DNA from: Hyphomicrobiaceae bacterium
GTDB lineage: Bacteria > Pseudomonadota > Alphaproteobacteria > Rhizobiales > Hyphomicrobiaceae
Length of the DNA: 64,000 nt
Assembly (NCBI GenBank): GCA_020442165.1
Contig: JAGRKV010000088.1
Location: 53,458-117,457 of the forward strand
Direction: 5' to 3'
Positions 25,701-34,036 of this stretch are shown piece by piece. The translations under genes and the position numbers were made by a program. Position 1 is the stretch's first letter. Every line of letters starts with the position of its first letter. The notes under the pieces are model-generated. The model did no database searches, had not been told where the DNA came from, and worked only from the letters and a program-made list of their open reading frames with translations.

Positions 25701-27097
25701 CCGTGCCCCTCCTTGACGAGGGCCCCCGAGATCGCCTTGCGCTCATGCAGGGCGATCGAAGGTTCGCGCGTCGAGATCAGACCGCGCGGCTTCCACACCA
25801 TCATCACGACCATGGCAAGGCCGAACAGCAGCATGCGATATTTTGTGGGATCGAAGCCGGGGCCGAAAATATCCTTCAGCCAGTCGAGTTCGCGCAGGAG
25901 TTCCGTGCCGCCGATCATGACGACGGCAGCAATGGCGACGCCAAGCTGGCTGCCCATGCCGCCGAGCACGACGATGGCGAGGATCACCGCACTCTCCATG
26001 AAGATGAAGCTCTCAGGCGAGATGAAGCCCTGCCGCGCGGCAAAGAAGGCGCCTGCGAACCCGCCGAACATGGCGCCCATGGCAAAGGCCGTGAGCTTGG
26101 TCATCACCGTGTCGATGCCGAGCGAGCGGCAAGCAATCTCGTCTTCGCGAAGCGCTTCCCATGCCCGCCCGATCGGCAGCCGCCTCAACTTGATCGTCAC
26201 GTAGTTGGTCAAGAGCGCCAGCGCTAGGATCAGGTAGAAGAGGAATATGAGCCGGTGCAGCGGCGTGAAGCTGACGCCGAAGAAAGCTGCAAAGCCATCG
26301 TCACCCGCTGTGAACGGCAACCCGAAAAAGGTCGGCCTGGGAATGCCTGAGATGCCCGCATACCCGCCGGTGAAATCGACCCAGTTGATGAGAACGAGAC
26401 GGATGATCTCGCCAAAAGCGAGCGTGACGATAGCAAGATAGTCGCCGCGCAGCCGCAGCACCGGAAAACCCAGTAGGATGCCCCATAGGGCGGCGAAAAT
26501 TCCCGCCAGCGGCAGGCAAAGCCAGAACGACAGGCCAACGGTCTTGGCGAGCAGTGCCGACGAATAGGCGCCAACCGCGTAGAACGCGACATAGCCCAGG
26601 TCAAGCAGACCGGCGAGCCCGACGACGATGTTGAGGCCCCAGCCCAGCATAACGTAGATCAACAGCTGGATGCCGAAATTGTCGATCCACTTGATGGCGC
26701 CGCCCTTGCCTGCAAGCGCGAGCGCGATGAACGGATAGAGCAGAACGAAGACCAGCGCGAAACGCTTGATCCAGGTGACGGTCCCCGGAGAGAAACGGCC
26801 AGCCATATTGCTTGCCGGCATGGCACGCACGCGCGGACCAACGACGGTGAGATGGATGAAACGCGCCAGCGCCGCGATCGCAGCCAGTACCGCGACAAGC
26901 CCGAACCGCCACTCCAGCGCTACACCTGCTCCCGATTGCTTCGTTTCAATGAGGACGATCGGCGTCGCAAGCCCGATGACCAGAAGCGCGCTTTTGGCAG
27001 CATCCATGGCCGCCGCGCCAACACCCGGCGAGTCCGCCGGAGCTGGGCCTATGTCGAGCTTGCGTGAGGCGGAAGCCGAGGCGGCGCTGCTCTGCAT
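25697..27097 (-). CDS. livM: branched-chain amino acid ABC transporter permease LivM
   Basis: The 466-residue membrane protein has an N-terminal extension with extra hydrophobic segments (SALLVIGLATPIVLIETK) and then the LivM permease core from about residue 120, including IYVMLGWGLNIVVGLAGLLD and LRGDYLAIVTLAFGEIIRLV. The ABC-contact loop LREDEIACRSLGIDTVMTKL is typical. It pairs with LivH in the inner membrane. It starts three bases after livH ends and overlaps livG. A duplicated N-terminal extension of this sort is common in Hyphomicrobiales. Confidence 0.94.
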   Translation of the reverse strand: MQSSAASASASRKLDIGPAPADSPGVGAAAMDAAKSALLVIGLATPIVLIETKQSGAGVALEWRFGLVAVLAAIAALARFIHLTVVGPRVRAMPASNMAGRFSPGTVTWIKRFALVFVLLYPFIALALAGKGGAIKWIDNFGIQLLIYVMLGWGLNIVVGLAGLLDLGYVAFYAVGAYSSALLAKTVGLSFWLCLPLAGIFAALWGILLGFPVLRLRGDYLAIVTLAFGEIIRLVLINWVDFTGGYAGISGIPRPTFFGLPFTAGDDGFAAFFGVSFTPLHRLIFLFYLILALALLTNYVTIKLRRLPIGRAWEALREDEIACRSLGIDTVMTKLTAFAMGAMFGGFAGAFFAARQGFISPESFIFMESAVILAIVVLGGMGSQLGVAIAAVVMIGGTELLRELDWLKDIFGPGFDPTKYRMLLFGLAMVVMMVWKPRGLISTREPSIALHERKAISGALVKEGHG

Positions 27098-27100
27098 GCA

Positions 27101-28015
27101 CTAAACCTTCTCGACGTCAGGCCGCCCAAGCAGACCCGAAGGCATGAAGATGAGCGTGATGGCGAGGATCGAGAAAGCGGCAACGTCCTTGTAGTCGATG
27201 GAGAAGTAGGCCGACCAGATCGTCTCGATGAGACCGATCAGAATGCCGCCAAGCACCGCGCCAGGCAGAGAACCGATACCGCCCAGCACCGCGGCCGTGA
27301 AAGCCTTGACGCCCGGCACGAACCCGTCGGCGAAGTTCACTACGTTGTACTGCACGAGATACATGACGCCGGCGACGGCGGCGAGCGCGGCACCGATGAC
27401 GAAGGTAAGTGATATGGTGCGGTCGACGTCGATACCGAGCAGCGAAGCCATCTTACGGTCCTGCTCACACGCGCGCATGCTGCGCCCAAGTGAAGTCTTC
27501 TGCACGACGAACCAGAATCCCGCCAGCAGGACGGCGGTGACGAGGAAGATCAACATCTGCTTGTAAGCGATCGTGAAAGAGCCATCGCCCAGCTGCACAG
27601 TGAGGTAGCCTTGCAGCAGCGGCGGTACGGACCGGTTGTTGGGGCCTTGCACGACCTGCACGAAGTTCGACAGGAAGATCGACATGCCGATGGCTGAGAT
27701 CAGGGGCGCAAGTCGGAACGAACCGCGCAGAGGCCGGTAGGCAACGCGCTCAATGACAAAGCTCCACAGCGAGGTAAGCGCCATGCCAATCACCAGCACC
27801 AGGACCAGTGCTATGCCGATCCCCAGAGCCCCGAGCGCACTGGAAATGAGCACCAGAAGAATGAGGGCGATGAAGCTCGACAGCATGAACACATCGCCAT
27901 GGGCGAAGTTAATCATGCCGATGATGCCGTAGACCATCGTGTAGCCGATGGCGATCAGTCCGTATATCGACCCGAGCGTCAGCCCGTTAATCATCTGCTG
28001 TATGAAGTAGTCCAT
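27101..28015 (-). CDS. livH: branched-chain amino acid ABC transporter permease LivH
   Basis: The 304-residue membrane protein starts MDYFIQQMINGLTLGSIYGL and contains IGYTMVYGIIGMINFAHGDV, both typical for LivH. The EAA-like ATPase contact lies in RACEQDRKMASLLGIDVDRT. The ATG at 28015 was preferred over one 15 bases upstream because GAGGGG lies just before it and homologues start there. It is the first gene of the Liv operon livH-livM-livG-livF-DUF6867-livK-second binding protein. Confidence 0.94.
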   Translation of the reverse strand: MDYFIQQMINGLTLGSIYGLIAIGYTMVYGIIGMINFAHGDVFMLSSFIALILLVLISSALGALGIGIALVLVLVIGMALTSLWSFVIERVAYRPLRGSFRLAPLISAIGMSIFLSNFVQVVQGPNNRSVPPLLQGYLTVQLGDGSFTIAYKQMLIFLVTAVLLAGFWFVVQKTSLGRSMRACEQDRKMASLLGIDVDRTISLTFVIGAALAAVAGVMYLVQYNVVNFADGFVPGVKAFTAAVLGGIGSLPGAVLGGILIGLIETIWSAYFSIDYKDVAAFSILAITLIFMPSGLLGRPDVEKV

Positions 28016-28401
28016 GTCCCCTCGAAACATTCGCCGAACCGGTCAGCACCAGGTCACGCGGGCAAGGCCCGACCTGGGGGACATGACGACGAGCGGGACA
28101 TTGCCCTGACGCCGCGCCAGCGATGAGGCTGCGGCAGCTGGGTTATGACGCTGAACCACCGGCAAACAAGAAACCGGCAAGCCAGAATTTGGGTGCGGCT
28201 CCCGGGGATGAGCTGGCATGCCCGCACCCCAACGAATCCATCACCTGATGCCAAGTCAACGTCATTGTCCCGGGGAATCGTGCCCCGGGAAGTGACGTTA
28301 GCCGCGATGTCGGGGAGCGTCGAGAACTTCAGCCCGCAATCGTTGCTGGCTGGGTGCCAGGTGCGATCAGCGCCGCACCTTCGACAGCACCGGTCCGCGC
28401 C
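28016..28401. other. intergenic region with two hairpins upstream of the Liv operon
   Basis: No gene is supported here. Two strong inverted repeats are visible: AGGTGCG/CGCACCT at 28359-28380, just after the CDGSH gene, and TCCCGGGG/CCCCGGGA at 28268-28290, extended by an outer GTCA/TGAC pair. They probably end transcription of the CDGSH gene on the minus strand, although neither has a T-run. The promoter of livH must lie between about 28020 and 28260. Confidence 0.45.
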
Positions 28402-28644
28402 TCAAAGGATGTTGTGGGAGCCGTCGCAGAAGGGCTCATCGTCCGTGGTCTTACAACCGCATAGGTTATAGGTACCAGCCGCATCCACAGTAAAGCGCAT
28501 CGGTTCGATGCCCGTGCCTTTGTGGGCACCGTCGCAGAACGGCTGCTTCTGCGAGCGGCCGCAACGGCAGAAGAAATACGGTTTACCCGCATCGAGTTCG
28601 ACCTGATACGGACCCTTCTGGGCAATGACAGGATCATCGGACAT
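28402..28644 (-). CDS. CDGSH iron-sulfur domain protein (double motif)
   Basis: The 80-residue protein contains two CDGSH-type motifs: FCRCGRSQKQPFCDGAH and LCGCKTTDDEPFCDGSH, each with the Cys-X-Cys ... Cys-X3-His ligand set for a 2Fe-2S cluster as in mitoNEET. The bacterial members are small soluble redox or cluster-transfer proteins of unclear physiological role. It is monocistronic on the minus strand with a ribosome-binding site GGAGAGAC. Three hairpin repeats of an intergenic family begin just upstream of its start. Confidence 0.93.
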   Translation of the reverse strand: MSDDPVIAQKGPYQVELDAGKPYFFCRCGRSQKQPFCDGAHKGTGIEPMRFTVDAAGTYNLCGCKTTDDEPFCDGSHNIL

Positions 28645-28700
28645 GTCGTCTCTCCTTGCGTGCCGTCGTTGTCTTTGTCGTTGTTCGCTGTCCCTGCCTT

Positions 28701-28750
28701 AGAGCATGTTTAGCTGAAGTGCAGTGCGGTTCAGTGTGAAAATCATGCTC
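28701..28750. repeat. palindromic intergenic repeat, copy 1
   Basis: The unit begins AGAGCATGTTTAGCTGAAG and ends in a mirrored CATGCTC arm; the inner GCTGAA/TTCAG arms pair too. This copy carries a mismatch (AATCATGCTC) in the closing arm. It is directly followed by copy 2 on the same strand, and a third copy lies at 37668. Confidence 0.85.
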
Positions 28751-28758
28751 AAGACAGG

Positions 28759-28859
28759 AGAGCATGTTTAGCTGAAGTGTCGCGCGGTCCAGCGTGAAAA
28801 ACATGCTCAAGACAAAAAGTTAGAGCGAGGTCTCGAGTCTATCGAAAGTGACGCGCTCA
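28759..28859. repeat. palindromic intergenic repeat, copy 2 with conserved tail
   Basis: The first 50 bases repeat copy 1 with perfect outer arms GAGCATGTTT/AAACATGCTC-like pairing, then continue through a tail containing AGAGCG and TCTCGAGTCTATCGAA, which is shared with the copy at 37668. The composite is about 100 bases long. It lies upstream of the CDGSH gene in the gap before soxZ. Confidence 0.85.
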
Positions 28860-29030
28860 ATGACTGCATGGCCTTAGCGGTAATGTTACGTACGGGCAAG
28901 GTACCTATGCCGCCGGCAACTGATGCCGAGCAGAATATCAGGACCGGCTTTGGTGGAGGGTAGTCTTTTTGGCTGTCGCACGCCGCCGCATCAAGAACGC
29001 ACCTATCGAACAAGCCCCCGTCAAAGATAA

Positions 29031-29055
29031 CGGCCCGCGCTGAAGACACGGGCCG
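29031..29055 (-). terminator. intrinsic terminator of soxYZ
   Basis: CGGCCCG and CGGGCCG form a perfect 7-bp stem with an 11-base loop. On the minus strand TTATCTTT follows directly. It is about 45 bases after the soxZ stop and is a good rho-independent terminator. Confidence 0.65.
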
Positions 29056-29099
29056 CTTGATTGCTCTCAGGCTGCAAGGCAAGCACGCTACGCGCGCTC

Positions 29100-29423
29100 T
29101 CAGCTCACAGCGATCGCCACCTTCTCGACGACCTTTTCGCCCTTGTCATCGACCCACGTCAGTTCGAGATCGCCAGCTGCGGGCACCTTGAACTTGAAGG
29201 CAATGTAGGGATTGGCCGAAACACCCGAAGACAGATCGGCCTTGAAGACCTCCTTGCCGCCGAATGTTGCCGTGAAGGTATTGATGATATTGCGCGGCAC
29301 CAGCTTGCCGTCGCTGCCCTTGCGGAACCCGGTTTCCATGACGTGAGTGATGAGCGTCTTCACCTCGATGACTTCACCGGCCTTGGCGCTGCTGGGCACT
29401 TTGATGCGTGGTTTACTCGCCAT
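29100..29423 (-). CDS. soxZ: thiosulfate-oxidation carrier protein SoxZ
   Basis: The 107-residue protein is SoxZ, the partner of SoxY in the periplasmic carrier complex. It shows PRIKVPSSAKAGEVIEVKTL, ITHVMETGFRKGSDGKLVPR and a C-terminal immunoglobulin-like stretch LELTWVDDKGEKVVEKVAIA. It has no signal peptide of its own and is exported with SoxY. It follows soxY by 19 bases on the same strand. The other sox genes (soxAXB, soxCD) are not in this window. Confidence 0.95.
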   Translation of the reverse strand: MASKPRIKVPSSAKAGEVIEVKTLITHVMETGFRKGSDGKLVPRNIINTFTATFGGKEVFKADLSSGVSANPYIAFKFKVPAAGDLELTWVDDKGEKVVEKVAIAVS

Positions 29424-29442
29424 TTCTTCTGCTCCTCCCCGA

Positions 29443-29925
29443 TTAGCCGCCGCAGCCGCCGATCGTCACTTTGACCGTGCGCTTGCCCGCCAGCATGCTG
29501 CCATTTGAAAGCTCGGCAACGGCAACGATGTCCTGCGTCTTTGCAAGACGCATGCGGCTCGAAACCTTTGCTTCACCAGACATTGGCGAGAAGTGGAAGC
29601 TAGCAATGGTTGGACCCGGATTGCCGGGCGCCAGAACGTGAATGGCTTTCACATAGTCGGCATCGCTCATTGGGCTGTCGACACTGACCGTATATGGAAC
29701 GGTATTTCCGTTCTCCGCGATCTCGGGAAGCTCGATCGAGACCTTGCCTTCTTCAGGCTTCTTGTCACCGACGATTTTCTTGAAGACCTCGTCAAATGTC
29801 GGAGGCTTTTCCTGCGCAAACGCTGCTGTGCTGCGTCCAAGCAGAATGGCGAGCATGGCCGCTGCCCCCGCTCCCACGACAAAGTCGCGGCGGTCGACAA
29901 CTTCCAACTTCAAACGTTGGGTCAT
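29443..29925 (-). CDS. soxY: thiosulfate-oxidation carrier protein SoxY
   Basis: The 160-residue precursor has a twin-arginine signal (RRDFVVGAGAAAMLAILLG) and ends in the GGCGG carboxy-terminal swinging arm, whose cysteine carries the sulfur substrate. This C-terminal motif identifies SoxY with confidence. I chose the ATG at 29925 (MTQRLKLEV) because GAAGGAGA precedes it. In the periplasm it binds thiosulfate-derived sulfane sulfur with SoxZ. In Hyphomicrobium such a pair can act together with the cytoplasmic sHdr pathway, but no hdr or lbpA gene is visible here. Confidence 0.95.
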   Translation of the reverse strand: MTQRLKLEVVDRRDFVVGAGAAAMLAILLGRSTAAFAQEKPPTFDEVFKKIVGDKKPEEGKVSIELPEIAENGNTVPYTVSVDSPMSDADYVKAIHVLAPGNPGPTIASFHFSPMSGEAKVSSRMRLAKTQDIVAVAELSNGSMLAGKRTVKVTIGGCGG

Positions 29926-30256
29926 TCCTGCGTCTCCTTCCCCCATGCGATTGATAGCGGGTCGTGTTTATTGGCACCAGCATGGCGGTTTGCCCGTGTC
30001 GGTGCAAACAGTGAAGCATCGCAGGCAAGAACATTTGAAAAGCCGCCCGAATAGAGCGACTTGATCCTCCCTACGGTCTGCGGCGCCTTCAAGACGGCAC
30101 TTCTTGTCAGATCGCCCAGACGCTAGCATATTCAGTGTCGCGAATGCAACGCTAACCTCTGCGCGTCCTTCTCTGGCGCGTGCTGCAAATTTGGAAGTCG
30201 TCTATTTCGTTTGCGCACCTGCCGCAAACCGAAGACAGGCGGGTGGAGAAGGCCAG

Positions 30257-30697
30257 ATGCAAGCTGTGTTTGCGCCAGGGGTTGGCAAGACGAAGGTCCA
30301 GCCGTTCGGCAGTTGGGGGATTGGTGCGTTCTATGTGTTGGCGGCGCTTGCCAGTTTGTGGCTATTGGGCATCTCTAGTTGCCGTCCAGCCGCAGCTGAC
30401 GATGCTCTTCCGCCAAGCCTTCATCTTCTCATGATCGAGGAGGAGGGCTGCGGTTACTGCGCTCGCTGGCATCGCGAGGTTGGTCCGGGTTATCCCAAGA
30501 GCGACGAAGGGCGCCAGGCGCCGCTGCTTACGGTCGACAGGCGCAGCGCTGCCGCCGGCCAGTTTGAGCGGATCGTATACACACCTACGTTTCTGCTAGT
30601 CCGCGATGGCCGAGAACTTGGCCGCATTGTCGGTTACGCCGGATCCGACTTTTTCTGGTGGCAGCTTGCCGACCTGCTTCGCAAGTCAGCCCCTTGA
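30257..30697 (+). CDS. SoxS/SoxW-like thioredoxin-fold protein
   Basis: The 146-residue product has an N-terminal membrane or signal segment (GIGAFYVLAALASLWLLGIS) and a thioredoxin-type active site EEEGCGYCARWHREVGPGYP with motif CGYC near residue 61. A C-terminal cis-proline segment RIVYTPTFLLVRDGRELGRI completes the fold. In sox clusters SoxS is a periplasmic thiol reductase that reactivates SoxY's cysteine arm. Divergent placement from soxYZ supports this. I chose the ATG at 30257, with GGAGAAGG ahead of it, over a longer frame from 30104 that would add an unlikely leader. Confidence 0.82.
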   Translation: MQAVFAPGVGKTKVQPFGSWGIGAFYVLAALASLWLLGISSCRPAAADDALPPSLHLLMIEEEGCGYCARWHREVGPGYPKSDEGRQAPLLTVDRRSAAAGQFERIVYTPTFLLVRDGRELGRIVGYAGSDFFWWQLADLLRKSAP

Positions 30698-30761
30698 TCG
30701 ATCATCCCAGATGCGCCGGGCGGCAATCTTGACGCCGGTCACGCCAACCCTGGATGCCAAT

Positions 30762-31154
30762 TCAAGCTTCTTCGACCGTGCTCACATCGCACGGCTTCGC
30801 CAGCCCCTCGGAACAATAGTGCCGGTAAAGCGTGCCGACGATTTCGCGGGCCGCCTCATGCTTGAGCGAGTAGTAGGCGAAGTGGCCGCGACGCTCTGCC
30901 TGGACGAGACCGTGCAGCCGCAAATGGGTCAAATGCTGTGATGTCAGTGACTGGCGCGCGCCGATGGCGTCGGAGATCTCCGTCACCGTCTTTTCGCCGT
31001 CCATCAGCAGACAAAGGATCATCAAACGGTGAGGGCTGCCGATGGACCGCAGCAGTTTCGTTGCTTCGCCGGCAGCCGTCCGCATGCCGTCAATCAGCTC
31101 GTCACCATCGAAGTCCTCGAGTTCGAACTCTTCAGAGGATGCGGCGCAATTCAT
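30762..31154 (-). CDS. ArsR/SmtB-family sulfur-sensing repressor (SoxR/BigR/SqrR type)
   Basis: The 130-residue winged-helix protein has the DNA-binding helix QSLTSQHLTHLRLHGLVQAE and LMILCLLMDGEKTVTEISDA. Cysteines at residues 48 and 114 occupy the places of the two conserved cysteines that form a tetrasulfide bridge in BigR and SqrR, sensors of reactive sulfane sulfur; SoxR of sox clusters is of this type. A third cysteine at residue 3 is extra. It faces the SoxS-like gene convergently, 64 bases apart. It probably represses soxYZ and soxS until sulfane sulfur is present; no operator was proven. Confidence 0.87.
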   Translation of the reverse strand: MNCAASSEEFELEDFDGDELIDGMRTAAGEATKLLRSIGSPHRLMILCLLMDGEKTVTEISDAIGARQSLTSQHLTHLRLHGLVQAERRGHFAYYSLKHEAAREIVGTLYRHYCSEGLAKPCDVSTVEEA

Positions 31155-31415
31155 GTGGTCTTACTTTTTTGTTTTGAGCCTGGAACCGAGGCGACTCGGA
31201 TACCCGAGCCCCTTCAACGATAGAGATGCAGCCGTTCAACCGCAAGGAATGCCCGAAAATTCCCCTGCATGTCAGGGTATTTTTGGTCGCTTGGTGACTG
31301 CAGTGCAGCATCCTTGTTATCGTTTTGGAATCCGCCAAAAAGTCCGATAGGCTCCATAACTGGGCATGAATGGCTCGCCGAAACCTCGCAAAGTAGCGCA
31401 ATTTGGCGCCTCATG

Positions 31416-31453
31416 GCTAGTTTAAGTTGACGTATACGTCAACTTAAACTAGC
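31416..31453. promoter_or_regulatory. perfect 38-bp palindrome upstream of fadE
   Basis: The half-site GCTAGTTTAAGTTGACGTA is followed immediately by its exact reverse complement, with the centre between 31434 and 31435. It lies 59 bases upstream of the fadE start. The core TTGACGTATACGTCAA is a spaced dyad of the sort bound by dimeric regulators, and the AT-rich TTTAA arms extend it. A MerR-family regulator encoded with fadD at 39.6 kb is the obvious candidate protein, but this is inference. Confidence 0.85.
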
Positions 31454-31511
31454 TGTGGTTAGAGGTAGGGTGAACGTGCTACGTGGCACGTTGTCACAAG
31501 GATGCGGACCA

Positions 31512-34016
31512 ATGGTGGAGCTGATTTACGTCGCTTTGTGTTTCGGGATCGCGCTGGCACTGGCCATCCATCGCGCGTCCCTCTGGCTTTGGGCGGCGGC
31601 GGCGGCGGTTGCCCTGATTACGTGGCAGTCCGGTCTCGTCAACGGTCATTACGCGACACCCGAACCAGGATTCCTCGGACTTCTGGCCTGGGTGCCGGTC
31701 GTCATACTGGCATTGCTGGCGGTGCCCGCATTGCGGCGTTCGATTCTGATCGAGCCGGCGTTCCGCATGGTGAAGGGAATACTTCCCAAGGTTTCCGATA
31801 CGGAACAGCAGGCGCTCGACGCCGGTACTGTAGGATTTGATGCTGAGCTTTTTTCCGGTCAGCCGGATTGGAACAAGCTGCGGGCCATTCCCGGTATCAA
31901 CCTGACGGCCGAGGAGCGTGCGTTTCTCGATGGCCCCACTGAGCAGCTCTGTCAGATGATCGACGATTGGAAGGTCCGCTTCCAGGAAAAGGAGATCCCG
32001 GATGAAATCTGGGACTTCGTCAAGAAGCACGGCTTCCTTGGCATGCTGATTTCAAAGTCGCACGGCGGCCTTGGATTCTCCGCCCAGGCCCAGTCGCTGA
32101 TCCTTGGCAAGGTTGCGTCCCGCTCTCCCGACGTGTCGACCATCGTCATGGTGCCGAATTCCCTAGGCCCCGGCGAACTGATCGAGAAATACGGAACCGA
32201 CGAGCAGAAACATTATTATTTGCCGCGTCTGGCGCGTGGCGAGGAGGTGCCGTGCTTTTCGCTCACCGGCCCGACGTCTGGCTCCGATGCGGCGACCATG
32301 CGCGACATAGGTACGGTGGTTCGCGGCACGCACGAAGGGCAGGAGGTGCTGGGCATCAGGCTCTCCTGGGACAAGCGCTACATAACGCTTGGCCCCAAGG
32401 CGACGCTGGTGGGCCTTGCCTTCCGTCTGTTCGATCCTGAGAAACTACTGGGCAACGGGGAAGACCGGGGCATCACTGTAGCTCTCATTCCCGCCGATCA
32501 CCCTGGCGTCAACATCGGCCGCCGGCATCTGCCGTCTGGCGCGGCATTCCCCAACGGTCCCAACTGGGGCAAGGACGTCTTCATCCCGCTTGATTACGTC
32601 ATCGGCGGCGAGAAGATGGTCGGCCAGGGCTGGCGCATGCTGATGGAATGCCTGTCCGCCGGCCGTGCGATCTCCCTGCCGTCCTCGGCCACCGCCGGCG
32701 CCAAGGCCATGCTGCGCTTCACCTCCGCCTATGGCCGCATCCGCAAGCAGTTTGGCCTGCCCATAAGCCACATGGAAGGCATCGAAGAACCGCTCGTCCG
32801 TATGATCGAAACCGCATACGCCAACGAGGCGGCACGCGCTGTCACAGCATCGATGGTGGCACGCGGCGAGAAGCCTTCGGTCATTTCCGCCGTGATGAAA
32901 TATTACACCACCGAGCGCATGCGCCAGTCGGTCAATGACGCCATGGACATCCACGGTGGTCGCGCCATCTGCGATGGGCCGTCGAACTATTTGCAGTCCG
33001 CTTACCAGATGGTTCCGGTCGGCATTACCGTTGAAGGCGCAAACATCCTGACGCGCACACTTATCACCTTTGCCCAGGGGGCGTTGCGTGCCCATCCCTA
33101 TCTCTACAAGGAAGTGCAGGCGGCACAGAATCAAGACGCCAAGGCAGGACTGAAGGCGTTCGAGGAGGCATTCAACGGCCATATTGCCTTTTCGTTGTCC
33201 AATGTCGCCGGCGCGTTTTTTCACAACGTCACGGGGGGCATGTTCGGCAACACCCCCGAGAAGGCATATGGCACGGCCGAATGGTATCGCCAGCTCTGGC
33301 GCGCCAGCAGGTCCTTCGCGCTGGTGTCCGACTTGACGGTTGCCCTCCTGGGCGGCGGCCTCAAGACCAAGCAGCGGCTCACCGGCCGCATGGCCGACGC
33401 GCTGTCGGAACTCTACATGATCGCCTGCGTGCTGAAGCGCTATGAGGACGACGGCAAGCCCGCTGGCGATCGCATCATCGTCGAGCTGGCAGCGCGCAAT
33501 GGCCTATATCGTTTCCAGCAGGCGCTGGGCGGTGTCATCGACAACTTTCCGGTTGCTCCGGCCCGCATGCTGATGCGCGTGCTGGTTTTCCCGCTGGGCC
33601 GTCGCATGAAACCGGCTCCGGATAAGCTGGGCCGGGCGGTGGCGCGGCTTGCGCTCGAACCCGGCGAAGTGCGCGACAGGCTGACCCGCGATATTTTCGT
33701 TTCACGTGATGTCAACGATCCGACAGGGCTGCTCGAAGTGACATTAGAAAAGGTCATTGCCGCGCTGCCCGCTGAAAAGAAGTTGGAAAAGGCCATCCGC
33801 GAAGGCACGGTGCGCCGCTACCATGGTGTCGACTGGTTCGCCGACGCCGTCGATAAGGGCGTGCTGACTGAGATCGAGGCTGGCGACTTGCGCGAGGTCG
33901 AACGTCTCGTCGCGCGCGTCATTGCCGTCGACCACTTTGATCCTGAGGAAGTGAAGCCAAACTATGCGCGCGTCGGGCACAACTCCGGCGCAATCAGCTC
34001 GTTTGCCGCCGAGTGA
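31512..34016 (+). CDS. fadE: long-chain acyl-CoA dehydrogenase FadE
   Basis: The 834-residue protein has the FadE layout: two N-terminal membrane segments (LIYVALCFGIALALAIHRAS and LWLWAAAAAVALITW), then an acyl-CoA dehydrogenase domain with FKVKH-like KKHGFLGMLISKSHGGLGFS, CFSLTGPTSGSDAATMRDIG, and a C-terminal DUF1974 part containing MFGNTPEKAYGTAEWYRQLW. It performs the first oxidation of fatty acid beta-oxidation at the inner membrane. The ATG at 31512 starts the hydrophobic segment and has AAGGA ten bases before it. It opens a plus-strand run fadE, fadJ-like gene, thiolase. Confidence 0.95.
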   Translation: MVELIYVALCFGIALALAIHRASLWLWAAAAAVALITWQSGLVNGHYATPEPGFLGLLAWVPVVILALLAVPALRRSILIEPAFRMVKGILPKVSDTEQQALDAGTVGFDAELFSGQPDWNKLRAIPGINLTAEERAFLDGPTEQLCQMIDDWKVRFQEKEIPDEIWDFVKKHGFLGMLISKSHGGLGFSAQAQSLILGKVASRSPDVSTIVMVPNSLGPGELIEKYGTDEQKHYYLPRLARGEEVPCFSLTGPTSGSDAATMRDIGTVVRGTHEGQEVLGIRLSWDKRYITLGPKATLVGLAFRLFDPEKLLGNGEDRGITVALIPADHPGVNIGRRHLPSGAAFPNGPNWGKDVFIPLDYVIGGEKMVGQGWRMLMECLSAGRAISLPSSATAGAKAMLRFTSAYGRIRKQFGLPISHMEGIEEPLVRMIETAYANEAARAVTASMVARGEKPSVISAVMKYYTTERMRQSVNDAMDIHGGRAICDGPSNYLQSAYQMVPVGITVEGANILTRTLITFAQGALRAHPYLYKEVQAAQNQDAKAGLKAFEEAFNGHIAFSLSNVAGAFFHNVTGGMFGNTPEKAYGTAEWYRQLWRASRSFALVSDLTVALLGGGLKTKQRLTGRMADALSELYMIACVLKRYEDDGKPAGDRIIVELAARNGLYRFQQALGGVIDNFPVAPARMLMRVLVFPLGRRMKPAPDKLGRAVARLALEPGEVRDRLTRDIFVSRDVNDPTGLLEVTLEKVIAALPAEKKLEKAIREGTVRRYHGVDWFADAVDKGVLTEIEAGDLREVERLVARVIAVDHFDPEEVKPNYARVGHNSGAISSFAAE

Positions 34017-34036
34017 GGCGATAGGGAGTGTTATCC

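Noticed and set aside
28701..28859. CRISPR array
   Set aside because: Only two adjacent units are present, they are palindromic over their whole length with almost no spacer, and there are no cas genes.
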